DNA of 64,000 nucleotides from QHVT01 sp036389275 (GTDB lineage Bacteria; Acidobacteriota; Thermoanaerobaculia; Gp7-AA8), in the NCBI GenBank assembly GCA_036389275.1, contig DASVQE010000066.1, positions 1 through 64,000 on the forward strand, in the 5' to 3' direction. Shown piece after piece: positions 1 through 7,600 of the stretch (positions within the stretch are counted from its first letter, which is position 1; every line of letters starts with the position of its first letter). Under the pieces are notes generated by a model, which did no database searches, had not been told where the DNA came from, and was given only the letters and a program-made list of their open reading frames with translations. Position numbers and translations under genes: made by a program.

Positions 1-44
1 GCTTGGAAGGCTGTGTCGCGGAGGCTAGGCCAACCAAATGGGGT

Positions 45-63
45 CTGGGGCCCTCGGCCCCAG
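45..63 (-). terminator. possible terminator hairpin
   Basis: An 8-bp perfect GC-rich stem (CTGGGGCC/GGCCCCAG) with a 3-nt loop lies about 56 nt beyond the stop codon of the OmpA-like gene. No clear T-tract follows on the minus strand, so intrinsic termination is only possible. The rest of bases 1-119 shows no convincing gene. Confidence 0.3.
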
Positions 64-119
64 CCGCCGGAGGCCCCTGGTCGTCCCCCGATCCCTCGCC
101 AAACCCAGAAGCGTGCTGA

Positions 120-728
120 TTACTCGAGCACCACCAGCACCACGCGGCGGTTGGCGGCGCGGCCGGTGCGGGTTTTGTTTGATTCGACCGGAAGCGTGTC
201 GCCGTAGGAGATCGTCGACATGCGGTTGAGCGGCAGCTTGTGCTGGCGTGAGAGATAGCGGCGCACCGATTCGGCGCGGCGCTGGCCGAGCTCCTCGTTG
301 TGCGCTTCGCTGCCGGTGTCGTCCGTGTGACCCTGGATCTCGACGAAATACTGCTCGTTGAGCGCCTTCACCCGGCCGGCGAATTCATCGAGCGCGCTCT
401 GCGCGTCCTTCGACAGATCCGACGAGTCGAGCTTGAACTTCACGCGGTCCTCCGAGAACGTCTGCTCGAAGACCACCTTCCCTTTGGCGAGCACGCCTGC
501 TTCCTGCGCGCGCTTGAGCGCTTCCTGCGCCGACTGGCTGAGCTGATCGAGGCGCACATCCGTCTGCTGCTGCTTCTGCTGCAGGTCCTCGACCTGCGAG
601 GCCACGGACTCGATCTTCTGATTCGACTGCGCCTGCGCTTCGGCGATCTTCTGATCGACCGACTTCGACGTGGCGCAGCCGGCCAGGGTGAGCGCGGCCA
701 GCGTGGGGATTCCGAGGAACTTCTTCAT
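120..728 (-). CDS. OmpA/Pal-like peptidoglycan-binding lipoprotein
   Basis: 202 residues. A lipoprotein signal peptide ends in the lipobox LAGC with the lipidated Cys at 18. Residues about 23-75 form a Gln- and Ala-rich coiled coil resembling the Lpp/Pal spacer. Residues about 95-200 are an OmpA C-terminal domain: the stretch IQGHTDD (131-137) and NRRVVLVV near the C-terminus match the meso-diaminopimelate-binding core. The expected role is tethering the outer membrane to peptidoglycan from the periplasm. The reading frame is open far upstream, but the MKKFLG start with a signal peptide fixes the start. Its ATG shares one base with the stop of the upstream VWA gene (TGATG), so the two are translationally coupled. 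The spacer makes it longer than a minimal Pal, and no tol genes are adjacent, so the name pal is not applied. Confidence 0.9.
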   Translation of the reverse strand: MKKFLGIPTLAALTLAGCATSKSVDQKIAEAQAQSNQKIESVASQVEDLQQKQQQTDVRLDQLSQSAQEALKRAQEAGVLAKGKVVFEQTFSEDRVKFKLDSSDLSKDAQSALDEFAGRVKALNEQYFVEIQGHTDDTGSEAHNEELGQRRAESVRRYLSRQHKLPLNRMSTISYGDTLPVESNKTRTGRAANRRVVLVVLE

Positions 729-1699
729 CAACTCTTCTTCCTTTCGTTTCGCTTGTTGTTTCCTGCTCGCGAGGTGGCGCTCAGCACCGGCGGCTCCGTG
801 CCGCGGTAGCCGGCGCGGACGCGGACCGAGCGCACTCTGCCCGCGAGCTGCAGCGAAATGCGCCGGTACTTTACCGTACCCTTTCCGGTCGGCGAAAAGC
901 CGATCAGATACTGTGCGCGCAGCACGCGCTCGATCCCTTCGATCGACTTCGCCAGCGACGCCGGATCGCTCCCGACGAACAGCTTCCCGCCGGTGGCGTT
1001 GGAGAGCTCCTCGAGCAGATCGATGTTCGACATCTCCTCGCTGATCGGCGCCACCTTCTTCCGTTCGGCCGGCTCGCGCAGACCGAAGGCGTAGATCGGG
1101 ATCGACATCCCTTCGAGCCGCCGGGCCACGTCGGCGCGCGTGAGCCGCGAGGCATTGTCGATCCCGTCGGAGAGCAGCACGATCGCGCGCGACGGATTGC
1201 GACCGAGCTCGCTGTACTCCGGCATCTCCGACAGCGCGTCGAAGAAGGCCGTCTTGCCCCAAGGCTTCACCACGTCGAGCGCGCGCACGATCGCCGACGG
1301 ATTCTCGGTGAAGGGCACGAGCTCCTTGGCGTGACCGCCGGAGTCGAACAGATAGAGCGCGAAGTCGTCGCCGTCGCGGCGATGCGCAGTCAGCGCGTTG
1401 ATGGCTGCCTTCGCCGCTTCCATCTTGCCGGCCAGACCCATCGAGCCGGAGCCGTCGAGCAGGATCGTCCACGACACCGGCGCGTTGAGCGAGAGCTCGA
1501 ACATGTCGGTAGCCACCGGCTTGTCATCGACCAGCAGCGACACCTCTTTGTTGGTCAGGTCGGTGATCGGCACGCCCTGGCGGCCGAGGACCGTGAACGG
1601 GACCATGACGTAATTCACCGACACGTCTTCGGTGATCGTTTGCGCCACCGCCGCGCTGGTGAGAAGCAGTGCGGCGAGCGCCATTCCAAGCGGCTTCAC
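728..1699 (-). CDS. secreted VWA-domain protein (VWFA-related Acidobacterial type)
   Basis: 323 residues from a GTG start. A signal peptide (residues 1-19, ending AVAQ) is followed by a short beta region of the kind seen before the VWA fold in the VWFA-related Acidobacterial family (DLTNKEVSLLVDDKP). The VWA domain spans about 73-270 and has a complete MIDAS: D82-G-S84-G-S86, T150 and D178 (LLSDG). It therefore should bind a divalent metal and a protein ligand outside the cytoplasm. The C-terminal part (GYRGTEPP) is short and basic. It is co-transcribed with and overlaps the OmpA-like lipoprotein gene, suggesting both act at the cell envelope. A TACTGT box lies 10 nt upstream of the GTG. The ligand is unknown. 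Confidence 0.85.
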   Translation of the reverse strand: MKPLGMALAALLLTSAAVAQTITEDVSVNYVMVPFTVLGRQGVPITDLTNKEVSLLVDDKPVATDMFELSLNAPVSWTILLDGSGSMGLAGKMEAAKAAINALTAHRRDGDDFALYLFDSGGHAKELVPFTENPSAIVRALDVVKPWGKTAFFDALSEMPEYSELGRNPSRAIVLLSDGIDNASRLTRADVARRLEGMSIPIYAFGLREPAERKKVAPISEEMSNIDLLEELSNATGGKLFVGSDPASLAKSIEGIERVLRAQYLIGFSPTGKGTVKYRRISLQLAGRVRSVRVRAGYRGTEPPVLSATSRAGNNKRNERKKS

Positions 1700-1709
1700 G
1701 CGAAGGAGA

Positions 1710-1715
1710 ACAGTA
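1710..1715 (-). promoter_or_regulatory. candidate -10 box of the VWA-ompA pair
   Basis: TACTGT on the minus strand, ending 10 nt before the GTG start. It fits the short-leader pattern seen at several other genes of the window. No clear -35 is visible. Confidence 0.3.
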
Positions 1716-1742
1716 CGCCGGACGGCGCAGTTCCCGCGCCGC

Positions 1743-2129
1743 TCAGCCGTGCTGCAATGGAATGAAATCGGGATCTTCCTGATGACGCCGCTCCCATTTC
1801 AGGAAGTCGTAATAGCCGCATCGAGGGCGATCGGGATACTCGTGACAGACGCCGGGGCGCGCGTCGTAGATCGTGCAGCGGCGCGTCTGCTGGTCGATGA
1901 ACATGCAGATGCTGCCGTAGATGCGGTCCTTCTGATGCCGCAGCACCTGCTCGCCTTCCTTGACCTTGGTGAAGCGCTTGCGCGCCGTCTCGACGTCGAT
2001 GCCGAAGTGGCGCGCCAGGCGCTTCAGATCCTCCGGCTCGACGATGATGCGGTCGTAGCTGCAGCAGTACGCGGGACACTTCAGGCAGTCGTAGGACGGC
2101 TTCGGCGGAAGCGGCTCGGTCATGGTCAT
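1743..2129 (-). CDS. YkgJ-type cysteine cluster protein
   Basis: 128 residues from ATG at 2129; another in-frame ATG at 2123 is equally possible. The cysteines C15, C18, C22, C23, C75, C85, C95 and C104 follow the CxxCxxxCC...C...C...C...C pattern of the YkgJ family (zinc- or iron-chelating, formerly UPF0153). The motif IYDARPGVCHEYP (83-) is the family signature. No signal peptide, so probably cytosolic. The frame is open a further 34 codons upstream, but that extension would run through the divergent promoter region and lacks similarity, so it is excluded. The function of the family is unproven; the Cys pattern supports metal binding. It lies 43 bp upstream of the VWA gene in the same direction and may be co-transcribed. 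Confidence 0.88.
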   Translation of the reverse strand: MTMTEPLPPKPSYDCLKCPAYCCSYDRIIVEPEDLKRLARHFGIDVETARKRFTKVKEGEQVLRHQKDRIYGSICMFIDQQTRRCTIYDARPGVCHEYPDRPRCGYYDFLKWERRHQEDPDFIPLQHG

Positions 2130-2140
2130 GGCTTTCGAGC

Positions 2141-2183
2141 ATGGTAACTCGAAAGGCGCGCGGCCGAGGGGCCGCTCTACAAT
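2141..2183. promoter_or_regulatory. divergent short-leader promoter region
   Basis: Two -10-like boxes face outward. TACCAT on the minus strand (2146-2141) sits 11 nt before the YkgJ ATG. TACAAT on the plus strand (2178-2183) sits 7 nt before the ATG at 2191. Neither gene has a Shine-Dalgarno, which suggests leaderless or near-leaderless mRNAs. Confidence 0.4.
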
Positions 2184-2190
2184 TCTGCGC

Positions 2191-2946
2191 ATGAAAAAGC
2201 TCGCCCTCCTTCTGTCCTTCCTTCTTTCCACAGTTACGTCCGCGCAGGAGCGGAATCCGGGCGATTACACGCGGCTGCTGATTCCGGTCACCTTGCGCGA
2301 CGTGCACGGCGCGAACGGCTCGCTCTGGACGACCGAGTGGACGGTGTTCAACGGCTCGAGCGCGACCCTCGATCTGGTCGGCCCGTTCGTGGCGCAGGAC
2401 CACACCGTGCCGGCCGGCGCGACGCGGAAGCTCGCGCTCGAGCAAGGCTTCGGCGGCGCCGATGGCGCCTTCGTCTACGTGCCGAACGCGCAGTTCGCGG
2501 CGATGGCGCACACGCTGCGCGCGCGCGATGTGTCCGTCGACGCGCAGAGCTTCGGCACCGAGATCGCGACGCCGCTGCGCGACGACTTCCGCACGCTGGT
2601 GCGGCTGGTCGACATCCCCACCGACGCGCGCTACCGCGCCACGCTCCGCATCTACTCCACGTTCGAAACGCCGCTGACGGTGCGCATGAACATCTACGCG
2701 CCCGACCGCGCGGAGCCGCTCGAGTCGCGCCAGGTCGCGCTCAGCGGCATCGTGCACGTGATCGAGGAGCCGTTCCCGTCGCACCCGGCGTACGCGCAGG
2801 TCGACCTTTTGACGCCGTCGCTGCGCGCGGCCGCGCCGTCGCTGCGCGTCGAAGTCTCGAGCGCCGACACGGGCGTGCCGGTGTGGGCGTTCGTCTCGAT
2901 CACGAACGATACGACCCAGCAGGTGACGACGGTGACGCCGCGATGA
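2191..2946 (+). CDS. secreted protein of unknown function
   Basis: 251 residues. A clear Sec signal peptide (MKKLALLLSFLLSTVTSAQ, cleavage after SAQ) is followed by an all-beta-looking mature chain without Cys, without membrane segments and without a family I recognise. It ends in VTTVTPR. The MKK start was chosen because the signal peptide begins there and a TACAAT box ends 7 nt upstream; further upstream codons are antisense to the YkgJ gene. The stop codon overlaps the start of the downstream hydrolase by 4 nt (ATGA), indicating coupling with a second exported protein. It could be a carbohydrate- or surface-binding accessory of that hydrolase, but this rests on position only. Confidence 0.8.
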   Translation: MKKLALLLSFLLSTVTSAQERNPGDYTRLLIPVTLRDVHGANGSLWTTEWTVFNGSSATLDLVGPFVAQDHTVPAGATRKLALEQGFGGADGAFVYVPNAQFAAMAHTLRARDVSVDAQSFGTEIATPLRDDFRTLVRLVDIPTDARYRATLRIYSTFETPLTVRMNIYAPDRAEPLESRQVALSGIVHVIEEPFPSHPAYAQVDLLTPSLRAAAPSLRVEVSSADTGVPVWAFVSITNDTTQQVTTVTPR

Positions 2947-3866
2947 AGCGTCTCGCGCTCGGCGCGATGCTGCTGGTGAGCGGCTGCTGTACGCGGCTGC
3001 CGCGGCTCGCGCCGAAGCACGTGGCCTTTCCGGCCGCTGCCGCCGCGGCCGCGGAGCCGTCGGTCGCGCGCGAGACGTGGCACGACGCGAAGCGCAATCG
3101 CGACGTGCCGGTCACGATCTACAAACCGGCCGGCGCGCGCGGCCGCCTGCCGGTGGTGGTGTTCTCGCACGGGATCGGTGAGGACCGCGACTCCTACGCA
3201 TACCTCGGCCGCGCGCTCGCGCAGTCAGGCTTTCTGACGGTGCACGTCACGCACGCCGGCACCGACAAGGCGGTGCTGCAGCGCGGCTATCGCTTTCTCT
3301 ATCGCGCGGTGAAGCAGAAGGAGAACTGGGTCAACCGGCCGCTGGACGTCTCGTTCGTGCTCGACCAGCTCGCGTTGCGCGATGACGCGGACGTCGAGCG
3401 CACTGCCGCGGTCGGACATTCCGCCGGCGCCTTCACTGCCTTCGCGCTGGCCGGCATGCGCATGACCGACGGCACGCTGCGCGATCCGCGGGTGAAGGTG
3501 GCCGTTCCGATGTCGATGCCGCGCCTCGACGGCGTCGTGCCGCCGGGCGGCTACGACGCCATCGACATCCCGCTGCTCAATCTCACCGGCACCTGCGACA
3601 CGAGCCTGATCTATCGCACCTTCCCGCGGCACCGGCGCATTCCATTCGAGTCGACGCGCGCGTCGCGGCAGTATCTGGTGACGCTCAAGGGCGTGAGTCA
3701 CGACGCGTTCTCGGCGCGCGAGCACCGCAGTCACGAGGTCATCGCGGCGGTGACGGCGGCGTTCCTGCGCGCCTACATGCTGGACGACGCGCAGGCGCGC
3801 GCATGGTTCGACGATCCGGGGCGCGGAGCGGTCGGCGGTACGGCGATTTCCGTCGAGCGCAAATGA
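2943..3866 (+). CDS. lipoprotein alpha/beta hydrolase (PAF-acetylhydrolase/chlorophyllase-like)
   Basis: 307 residues. The N-terminus carries a lipoprotein signal (LLVSGCC, lipidated Cys at 15 likely). After an Ala-rich linker, the hydrolase fold begins at about 55: strand and oxyanion region VVVFSHGIGEDR (71-), nucleophile elbow GHSAG with Ser160, acid D219 (LTGTCDT) and His243 (GVSHDAF), so the catalytic triad is complete. The SHG-G pattern and overall length resemble bacterial platelet-activating-factor acetylhydrolase-like and dienelactone-hydrolase-like serine esterases; the substrate cannot be read. The start ATG overlaps the preceding stop by 4 nt. A longer in-frame upstream extension is only the alternative frame of the preceding gene. 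Confidence 0.85.
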   Translation: MKRLALGAMLLVSGCCTRLPRLAPKHVAFPAAAAAAAEPSVARETWHDAKRNRDVPVTIYKPAGARGRLPVVVFSHGIGEDRDSYAYLGRALAQSGFLTVHVTHAGTDKAVLQRGYRFLYRAVKQKENWVNRPLDVSFVLDQLALRDDADVERTAAVGHSAGAFTAFALAGMRMTDGTLRDPRVKVAVPMSMPRLDGVVPPGGYDAIDIPLLNLTGTCDTSLIYRTFPRHRRIPFESTRASRQYLVTLKGVSHDAFSAREHRSHEVIAAVTAAFLRAYMLDDAQARAWFDDPGRGAVGGTAISVERK

Positions 3867-3877
3867 GCGCTGCACGC

Positions 3878-3883
3878 TACCAT
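3878..3883 (+). promoter_or_regulatory. candidate -10 box
   Basis: TACCAT ending 8 nt before the ATG at 3892, with no Shine-Dalgarno between. It matches the short-leader promoters at 2178, 2146 and 60450. Confidence 0.35.
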
Positions 3884-3891
3884 GTGCGGCC

Positions 3892-4638
3892 ATGGACCAT
3901 GCGGTCGCACTCGTACAGGCGTACCTGCAGTTGAACGGCTACTTCACGTCCGCGGAGTATCCGATCATCGCCGGGACGGCGCGCAGCGGCTTCCGGACCA
4001 TCACCGACATCGACATCCTCGCCTTCCGCTTTCCGAGCGGCTCGCCGCTGGCGCACGGCGGCAAAAAGGCGCCGAAGGGTCTCGATCTGAGCGACATCGA
4101 TACGGGCCTCGCCGTCCCGGCCGAGTCGATCGACATGATCATCGGCGAGGTGAAGGAAGGCCGCGTCGGGATCAACACCGGCATCCGCGATCCGGAGGTG
4201 CTGCGCGCGGTGATCAACCGCTTCGGCGAGGTGGGCGACACCGATCGCATCGTGGAGCAACTCCTGAAGTCCGGAAATGCGGAGATCCCTCCGGCGTACA
4301 CGGTGCGGCTGATCGCCTTCGGCTCGTTCCCGCCCGGCTCGCAGGTGCCGCCCTGCCGCATCATCAGCCTCGGCCACGTGCTGACGTACCTGCAGACGTA
4401 CGTAAAGAAGCACTGGCACATGCTGCGGCACCTGCAGTTCAAGGATCCGGCGTTCGGCTTTCTGATGACGCTGGAGAAAGCGCGGCGCGGCGGCGCCGGA
4501 CGGCGCGGCTCGCACGGCGTCGAGGTGGTGCCGCCGGAGGAGCAGGAGCGGCAGGAGAACGGCCGCCGCCGCGGCGAGGTGCCGGTGCAGGGATCGGCCG
4601 GAAGACCTCCGGCAGGCCGGCCGGGGCGTCACCGCTGA
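3892..4638 (+). CDS. unknown protein with a possible PD-(D/E)XK nuclease motif
   Basis: 248 residues, no signal peptide. In residues 33-90 the spacing of a restriction-endonuclease-like core can be seen: D39/D41 in ITDIDILAF, then E86-V-K88 in MIIGEVKEG, each at the end of a predicted beta strand. This D...ExK arrangement is typical of PD-(D/E)XK nucleases, but the rest of the protein is not one I recognise. The segment 85-185 looks globular (TYLQTYVKKHWHML). The last 60 residues are Gly/Arg/Glu-rich and probably disordered. It converges with the GGDEF gene, 13 bp away. It is neither clearly part of the upstream esterase unit nor next to a methylase or toxin partner. Confidence 0.7.
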   Translation: MDHAVALVQAYLQLNGYFTSAEYPIIAGTARSGFRTITDIDILAFRFPSGSPLAHGGKKAPKGLDLSDIDTGLAVPAESIDMIIGEVKEGRVGINTGIRDPEVLRAVINRFGEVGDTDRIVEQLLKSGNAEIPPAYTVRLIAFGSFPPGSQVPPCRIISLGHVLTYLQTYVKKHWHMLRHLQFKDPAFGFLMTLEKARRGGAGRRGSHGVEVVPPEEQERQENGRRRGEVPVQGSAGRPPAGRPGRHR

Positions 4639-4651
4639 TGCCGTCCGTTCG

Positions 4652-5770
4652 TCAGCTCGCCACGCGATTGCGGCCGGCGCGCTTGGCGTCGTAAAGCGCT
4701 TCATCGGCACAGCGGACGAAGGCCGCCGCATCGGCGCCGTCGCGCGGCGGGATCGCCGTCTCGAGGCCGATGCTCACGGTGATGCGGCCGAGCGGCGCGG
4801 CGGGATGCGGCACGTTCATCTCTTCGATGCGCGCGCGGATCGACTCGGCGATCTGCAGCGCGTGATCGAGCTCGGTCTCCGGCAGCAGCACCGCGAATTC
4901 TTCGCCGCCGTAGCGCGCTACCAGATCGGCGGCGCGATGCACCGACTCGCGCAGCGTCTGCGCGACGCGGCGAAGGCAGTCGTCGCCGGCCTAATGTCCG
5001 ACCGCGTCGTTGTAGAGCTTGAAGCAGTCGATGTCGAGCAGCAGCAGCGAGAGCGGCGCGCGGCTGCGCGCGGCGCGGCGCCATTCGAGCGCGAACGTCT
5101 CGTCGAAGTGCCGCCGGTTCGCGACGCCGGTCAGTCCGTCGTGAGTCGAGATGCGGTGCAGCGTCTCGATGGCGGTGGCGAGATGCTCGTTGGCTTCCTC
5201 GAGCGCGCGCGTCCGCTGCTCGAGCAGCGCCGTCGTGTCGGCGAGGCGCGCGTTCGCGGCGCGCAGCTCGTCCATCGCCTGCGCGCTGGCGATCGCGCCG
5301 GCGATCTGGTCGGCGACGGTGGTCAGCAGCGGAAGCTGTCCGCGAAACGCGGCCAGCCGCGTGCTCTCGACATTGAGCACCGCCACGAGCCGCTGCTTGT
5401 GCAGCACCGGCACGCAGAGCTCCGACAGCGCGCCAGGCGCGGTCTCGACGTAATTGGCGAAGGTGCGGATGTCGTCGACCAGCACCGGCTCGCACGTCGC
5501 CGCGACCTGTCCCACTACGCCGCTGCCGAGGGAGCGGGTGTAGCCGGGATGAATCGAAGTCTCGACCGCGCTGGTGATGGCCTGGCAGACGAAGGACTGG
5601 CGCGCGTCGTCGACGGTGACGAGTGCGACGAGCTCCCACGAGAACTTGCGCGCGAGCGCGTCGGTGATGCGCTGGAGCATCGGCCGCAGCTCGAGGTCGA
5701 GCGTGGCGATGCGCGCCACTTCGTTCAGGATCTCGAGCTGCGCGGCGCGCGGATCGGCGGCTGCGTCCAC
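4652..5770 (-). pseudogene. GAF-GGDEF diguanylate cyclase interrupted by an in-frame amber codon
   Basis: Read through, the gene would encode 372 residues: a GAF sensor (about 28-165), a coiled coil (about 172-215, ALLEQRTRALEEANEHL) and a GGDEF domain (about 216-370). An in-frame TAG at 4993-4991 (codon 260) falls in the conserved GH-Q-AGD segment, exactly where the family has Gln; CAG to TAG is one base change. The frame stays open on both sides, so this is a nonsense codon, not a frameshift. The active site GGEEF (288-292) and the inhibitory I-site RAAD (279-282) lie after the stop. The product made without readthrough is a GAF-coiled-coil protein with half a cyclase domain. The GTG start at 5770 is tentative; it follows the stop of the receiver-GAF gene by 8 nt. 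Sequencing error is an alternative. Confidence 0.85.
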
Positions 5771-5778
5771 GACCGCAC

Positions 5779-6600
5779 CTACGCGCCGGCGCGCGCGGCG
5801 GATTCGTCCGGAATCATCTCGCCCGCCGCCTCGGCGACGGCGACGAGCGCGCTCTGCTCTTCCTCGCTGAAGACGCGCGGCGTGCGGAAGCTCCAGCCGG
5901 CCGCGCCGATGATGCGGCCGTGGCGGACCACCGGGACGGCGGCGAGCGAGCGGCTCTCGTGCTGCTGCCACACCGGCGCGAGCAGCGGATATTCGTCGGC
6001 GGCGCTCACGAGCGAGGCCAGCCAGATCGCACGGCCGTGCCGCGCCGCGAGCGCGAGCGGATACGGGCTGTCGAGGCGCATCGGCAGGAAGCGCTCGATC
6101 ATGCCCGCGCTGTAGCCGAAGTCGCACACCGGCTGCAACTGCTGATCGGCGTTCATCAGCACGAGTCCCGCTTTCGCGCCGATCGAGATCGAGCGGCGGC
6201 AGAACAACGCCTCCGGCGAAGACGGGCGCGGCACGCGCCCGGCGCCGAGCCGCTCCGCGGTGCCGAGTAGATCGCCCAGCTCGAACGGCTTGCGGATGAT
6301 GCGCAGTCCCGGCCAGCGCGCGCCGGCCGCATCGATCTGCTGCGGCGCCGCGGAGGTGAGCACGATCACGCGCGCCAGCGCCTCCGGCTGCCGTTCGGCG
6401 ATGCGCTCGATGAGCCCCATGCCCGACGCGCCGAGCTGCAGCGAGAGCACCATCACGTCGTACTCGACCCGGTCGAGCAGCAGCCGCGCATCCGCCAACG
6501 CCGCCGCCCGGTCGACATCAAAGTCGAGCCGCGACAACAGGACGTCCAGCAGCTTGCGCGTACCGGAGTCGCCCTCGAGAACGAGCGCGATGCGTTTCAT
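5779..6600 (-). CDS. degenerate receiver (REC) plus GAF protein
   Basis: 273 residues, cytoplasmic. Residues 1-120 follow the CheY-like receiver fold: acidic E9/D11, switch Thr in VIVLTS (T82), and the invariant Lys in RKPF (K104). At the position of the phosphoacceptor Asp the sequence is VMVLSLQLG, with Ser53 instead of Asp, so phosphorylation by a histidine kinase is unlikely. Residues about 130-265 resemble a GAF domain (VVRHGRIIGAAGW... SEEEQSALVAVAEAAGEM). It lies directly upstream of the GAF-GGDEF gene with an 8-nt gap, so the two probably formed one c-di-GMP signalling unit in which this protein senses or docks. A TATCAT box lies 12 nt upstream of the ATG. Confidence 0.85.
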   Translation of the reverse strand: MKRIALVLEGDSGTRKLLDVLLSRLDFDVDRAAALADARLLLDRVEYDVMVLSLQLGASGMGLIERIAERQPEALARVIVLTSAAPQQIDAAGARWPGLRIIRKPFELGDLLGTAERLGAGRVPRPSSPEALFCRRSISIGAKAGLVLMNADQQLQPVCDFGYSAGMIERFLPMRLDSPYPLALAARHGRAIWLASLVSAADEYPLLAPVWQQHESRSLAAVPVVRHGRIIGAAGWSFRTPRVFSEEEQSALVAVAEAAGEMIPDESAARAGA

Positions 6601-6612
6601 GGAGGAAAGGAG

Positions 6613-6618
6613 ATGATA
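6613..6618 (-). promoter_or_regulatory. candidate -10 box of the REC-GAF/GGDEF unit
   Basis: TATCAT on the minus strand, 12 nt before the ATG at 6600. The intervening bases are pyrimidine-rich with no Shine-Dalgarno. Confidence 0.35.
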
Positions 6619-6636
6619 CGCCCTTGCGGTCGGCGG

Positions 6637-6858
6637 TCAGTCCGTCAACTTCTTCATCAGCTCGTTCACCTGCTCGTAAACGTGCTTGACCGATTCTTCG
6701 ACGGCGGTGGTCGTGTCGTCGGGAAGGCGCTCCTCCTGGAGGCGGAGCATGTCGAGGATCTCGTCGGTCGCGAAAAGGATGTCGGCGAGTTTGTCGAGCA
6801 CGCGCTCGGACATCGGGAGGTGTACGGCGGTCATTGCGTCGAACTCGAGGGCCTTCAT
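6637..6858 (-). CDS. small helical protein of unknown function
   Basis: 73 residues from ATG at 6858. The chain is predicted all-helical and acidic (VLDKLADILFATDEILDML, then VEESVKHVYEQVNELMKKL), with heptad-like spacing that could form a two-helix hairpin or coiled coil. No signal peptide, no Cys, and no recognised family. A longer frame from 6906 exists, but it would include the palindrome immediately upstream and has no added helical pattern. It lies 36 bp upstream of the receiver-GAF gene in the same direction, so a regulatory partner role is conceivable on position alone. Confidence 0.65.
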   Translation of the reverse strand: MKALEFDAMTAVHLPMSERVLDKLADILFATDEILDMLRLQEERLPDDTTTAVEESVKHVYEQVNELMKKLTD

Positions 6859-6859
6859 C

Positions 6860-6880
6860 GTCACTCTGCCTAGGAGTGAC
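6860..6880. promoter_or_regulatory. operator-like inverted repeat
   Basis: GTCACTC-7 nt-GAGTGAC, a perfect 7-bp inverted repeat immediately before the ATG at 6858. A TATGTA-like -10 box lies just upstream of it on the minus strand. It could be a dimeric repressor site or a 5' hairpin sequestering the start codon. Confidence 0.4.
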
Positions 6881-6935
6881 TTACATACCGAAATCCCTAC
6901 CCTCAATCTCGACGCATTTTCGTGTGACGTTTTCG

Positions 6936-7556
6936 TTACGCCCGTTTTGCAAGAGGGATGACGAATTTCTCCGCGGTATGCGTATCGGAAAAACGCACCA
7001 CTTTTACATCGACGAGCCCGGCAGCTTTTCCGGCCGCCATCACCTCGCTCTCGCTGATCGTGGAGGCGCCTTTCGGCCGGATCACCCAGAGAGCGCCGGC
7101 CGGCGCGAGCGATTCGCGCACTTTGTGGAGCTTCGCCAGGTCGTCGCGGTGCGATGCGGCGAAGAAGATCACGTCGCTCGCCTTGCGCAAGCGGCGCGAC
7201 ACCTCTGCACCGCGCTTGCTGAGATCGTTGATGAGATCGTCAACGAACGTCGCGTCGAGCTCGCCGGCGATGGAGATTTTCTGTCCCGCCTTGATGCCGA
7301 GCTTGTCCGCGACGCTCTTCGGATTGCGGATCTTCTCCGCCCATTTCGCGGCGTCGCGGCCGACGTGCAGACGCAGCTCGCGCTGCTGAAAGTTCAGGTG
7401 CAGCACGCCGTCCGACGCCTCGACGCGCTGCACGTCGCGAAACGGCACGCGCAGTTTCACCGCGCCGCGCACGATGAGCTCCTCGGTCTCGAGCAGGACC
7501 TTCGCCTCGGCGGATTCGCCGTCGAGCTCGATGCGGCAGAGCGCTTCGTTTCCCAT
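6936..7556 (-). CDS. DUF3052-like protein
   Basis: 206 residues. The N-terminal 70 residues are a small beta-rich region (LDGESAEAKVLLETEELIVR, then FRDVQRVEASDGVLHLNF) of PH-like character. Residues about 75-203 match the DUF3052 pattern: LGIKAGQKISI, then SDVIFFAASHRDDLAKL and LWVIRPKGAS, ending near the C-terminus in GLVDVKVVRFSDTHTAEKFVIP. No function is established for that family; many members occur as single-domain proteins, so the N-terminal addition is notable. No signal peptide. It is divergent from the M28 peptidase gene with only 44 bp between the starts and no Shine-Dalgarno on either side. Confidence 0.8.
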   Translation of the reverse strand: MGNEALCRIELDGESAEAKVLLETEELIVRGAVKLRVPFRDVQRVEASDGVLHLNFQQRELRLHVGRDAAKWAEKIRNPKSVADKLGIKAGQKISIAGELDATFVDDLINDLSKRGAEVSRRLRKASDVIFFAASHRDDLAKLHKVRESLAPAGALWVIRPKGASTISESEVMAAGKAAGLVDVKVVRFSDTHTAEKFVIPLAKRA

Positions 7557-7600
7557 CGTCAGAATGCGGCGCGAGCAGGCGGCTGTTTCGCCATTCTGCC

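Noticed and set aside
729..1472. N-terminal extension of the OmpA-like lipoprotein
   Set aside because: It lies entirely inside the VWA gene in another frame; the lipoprotein signal starts at 728.
4943..4993. Frameshift explanation for the broken GGDEF gene
   Set aside because: Both parts are in the same frame and the codons between them translate to the conserved AGDDCLRR segment, so a single nonsense codon suffices.
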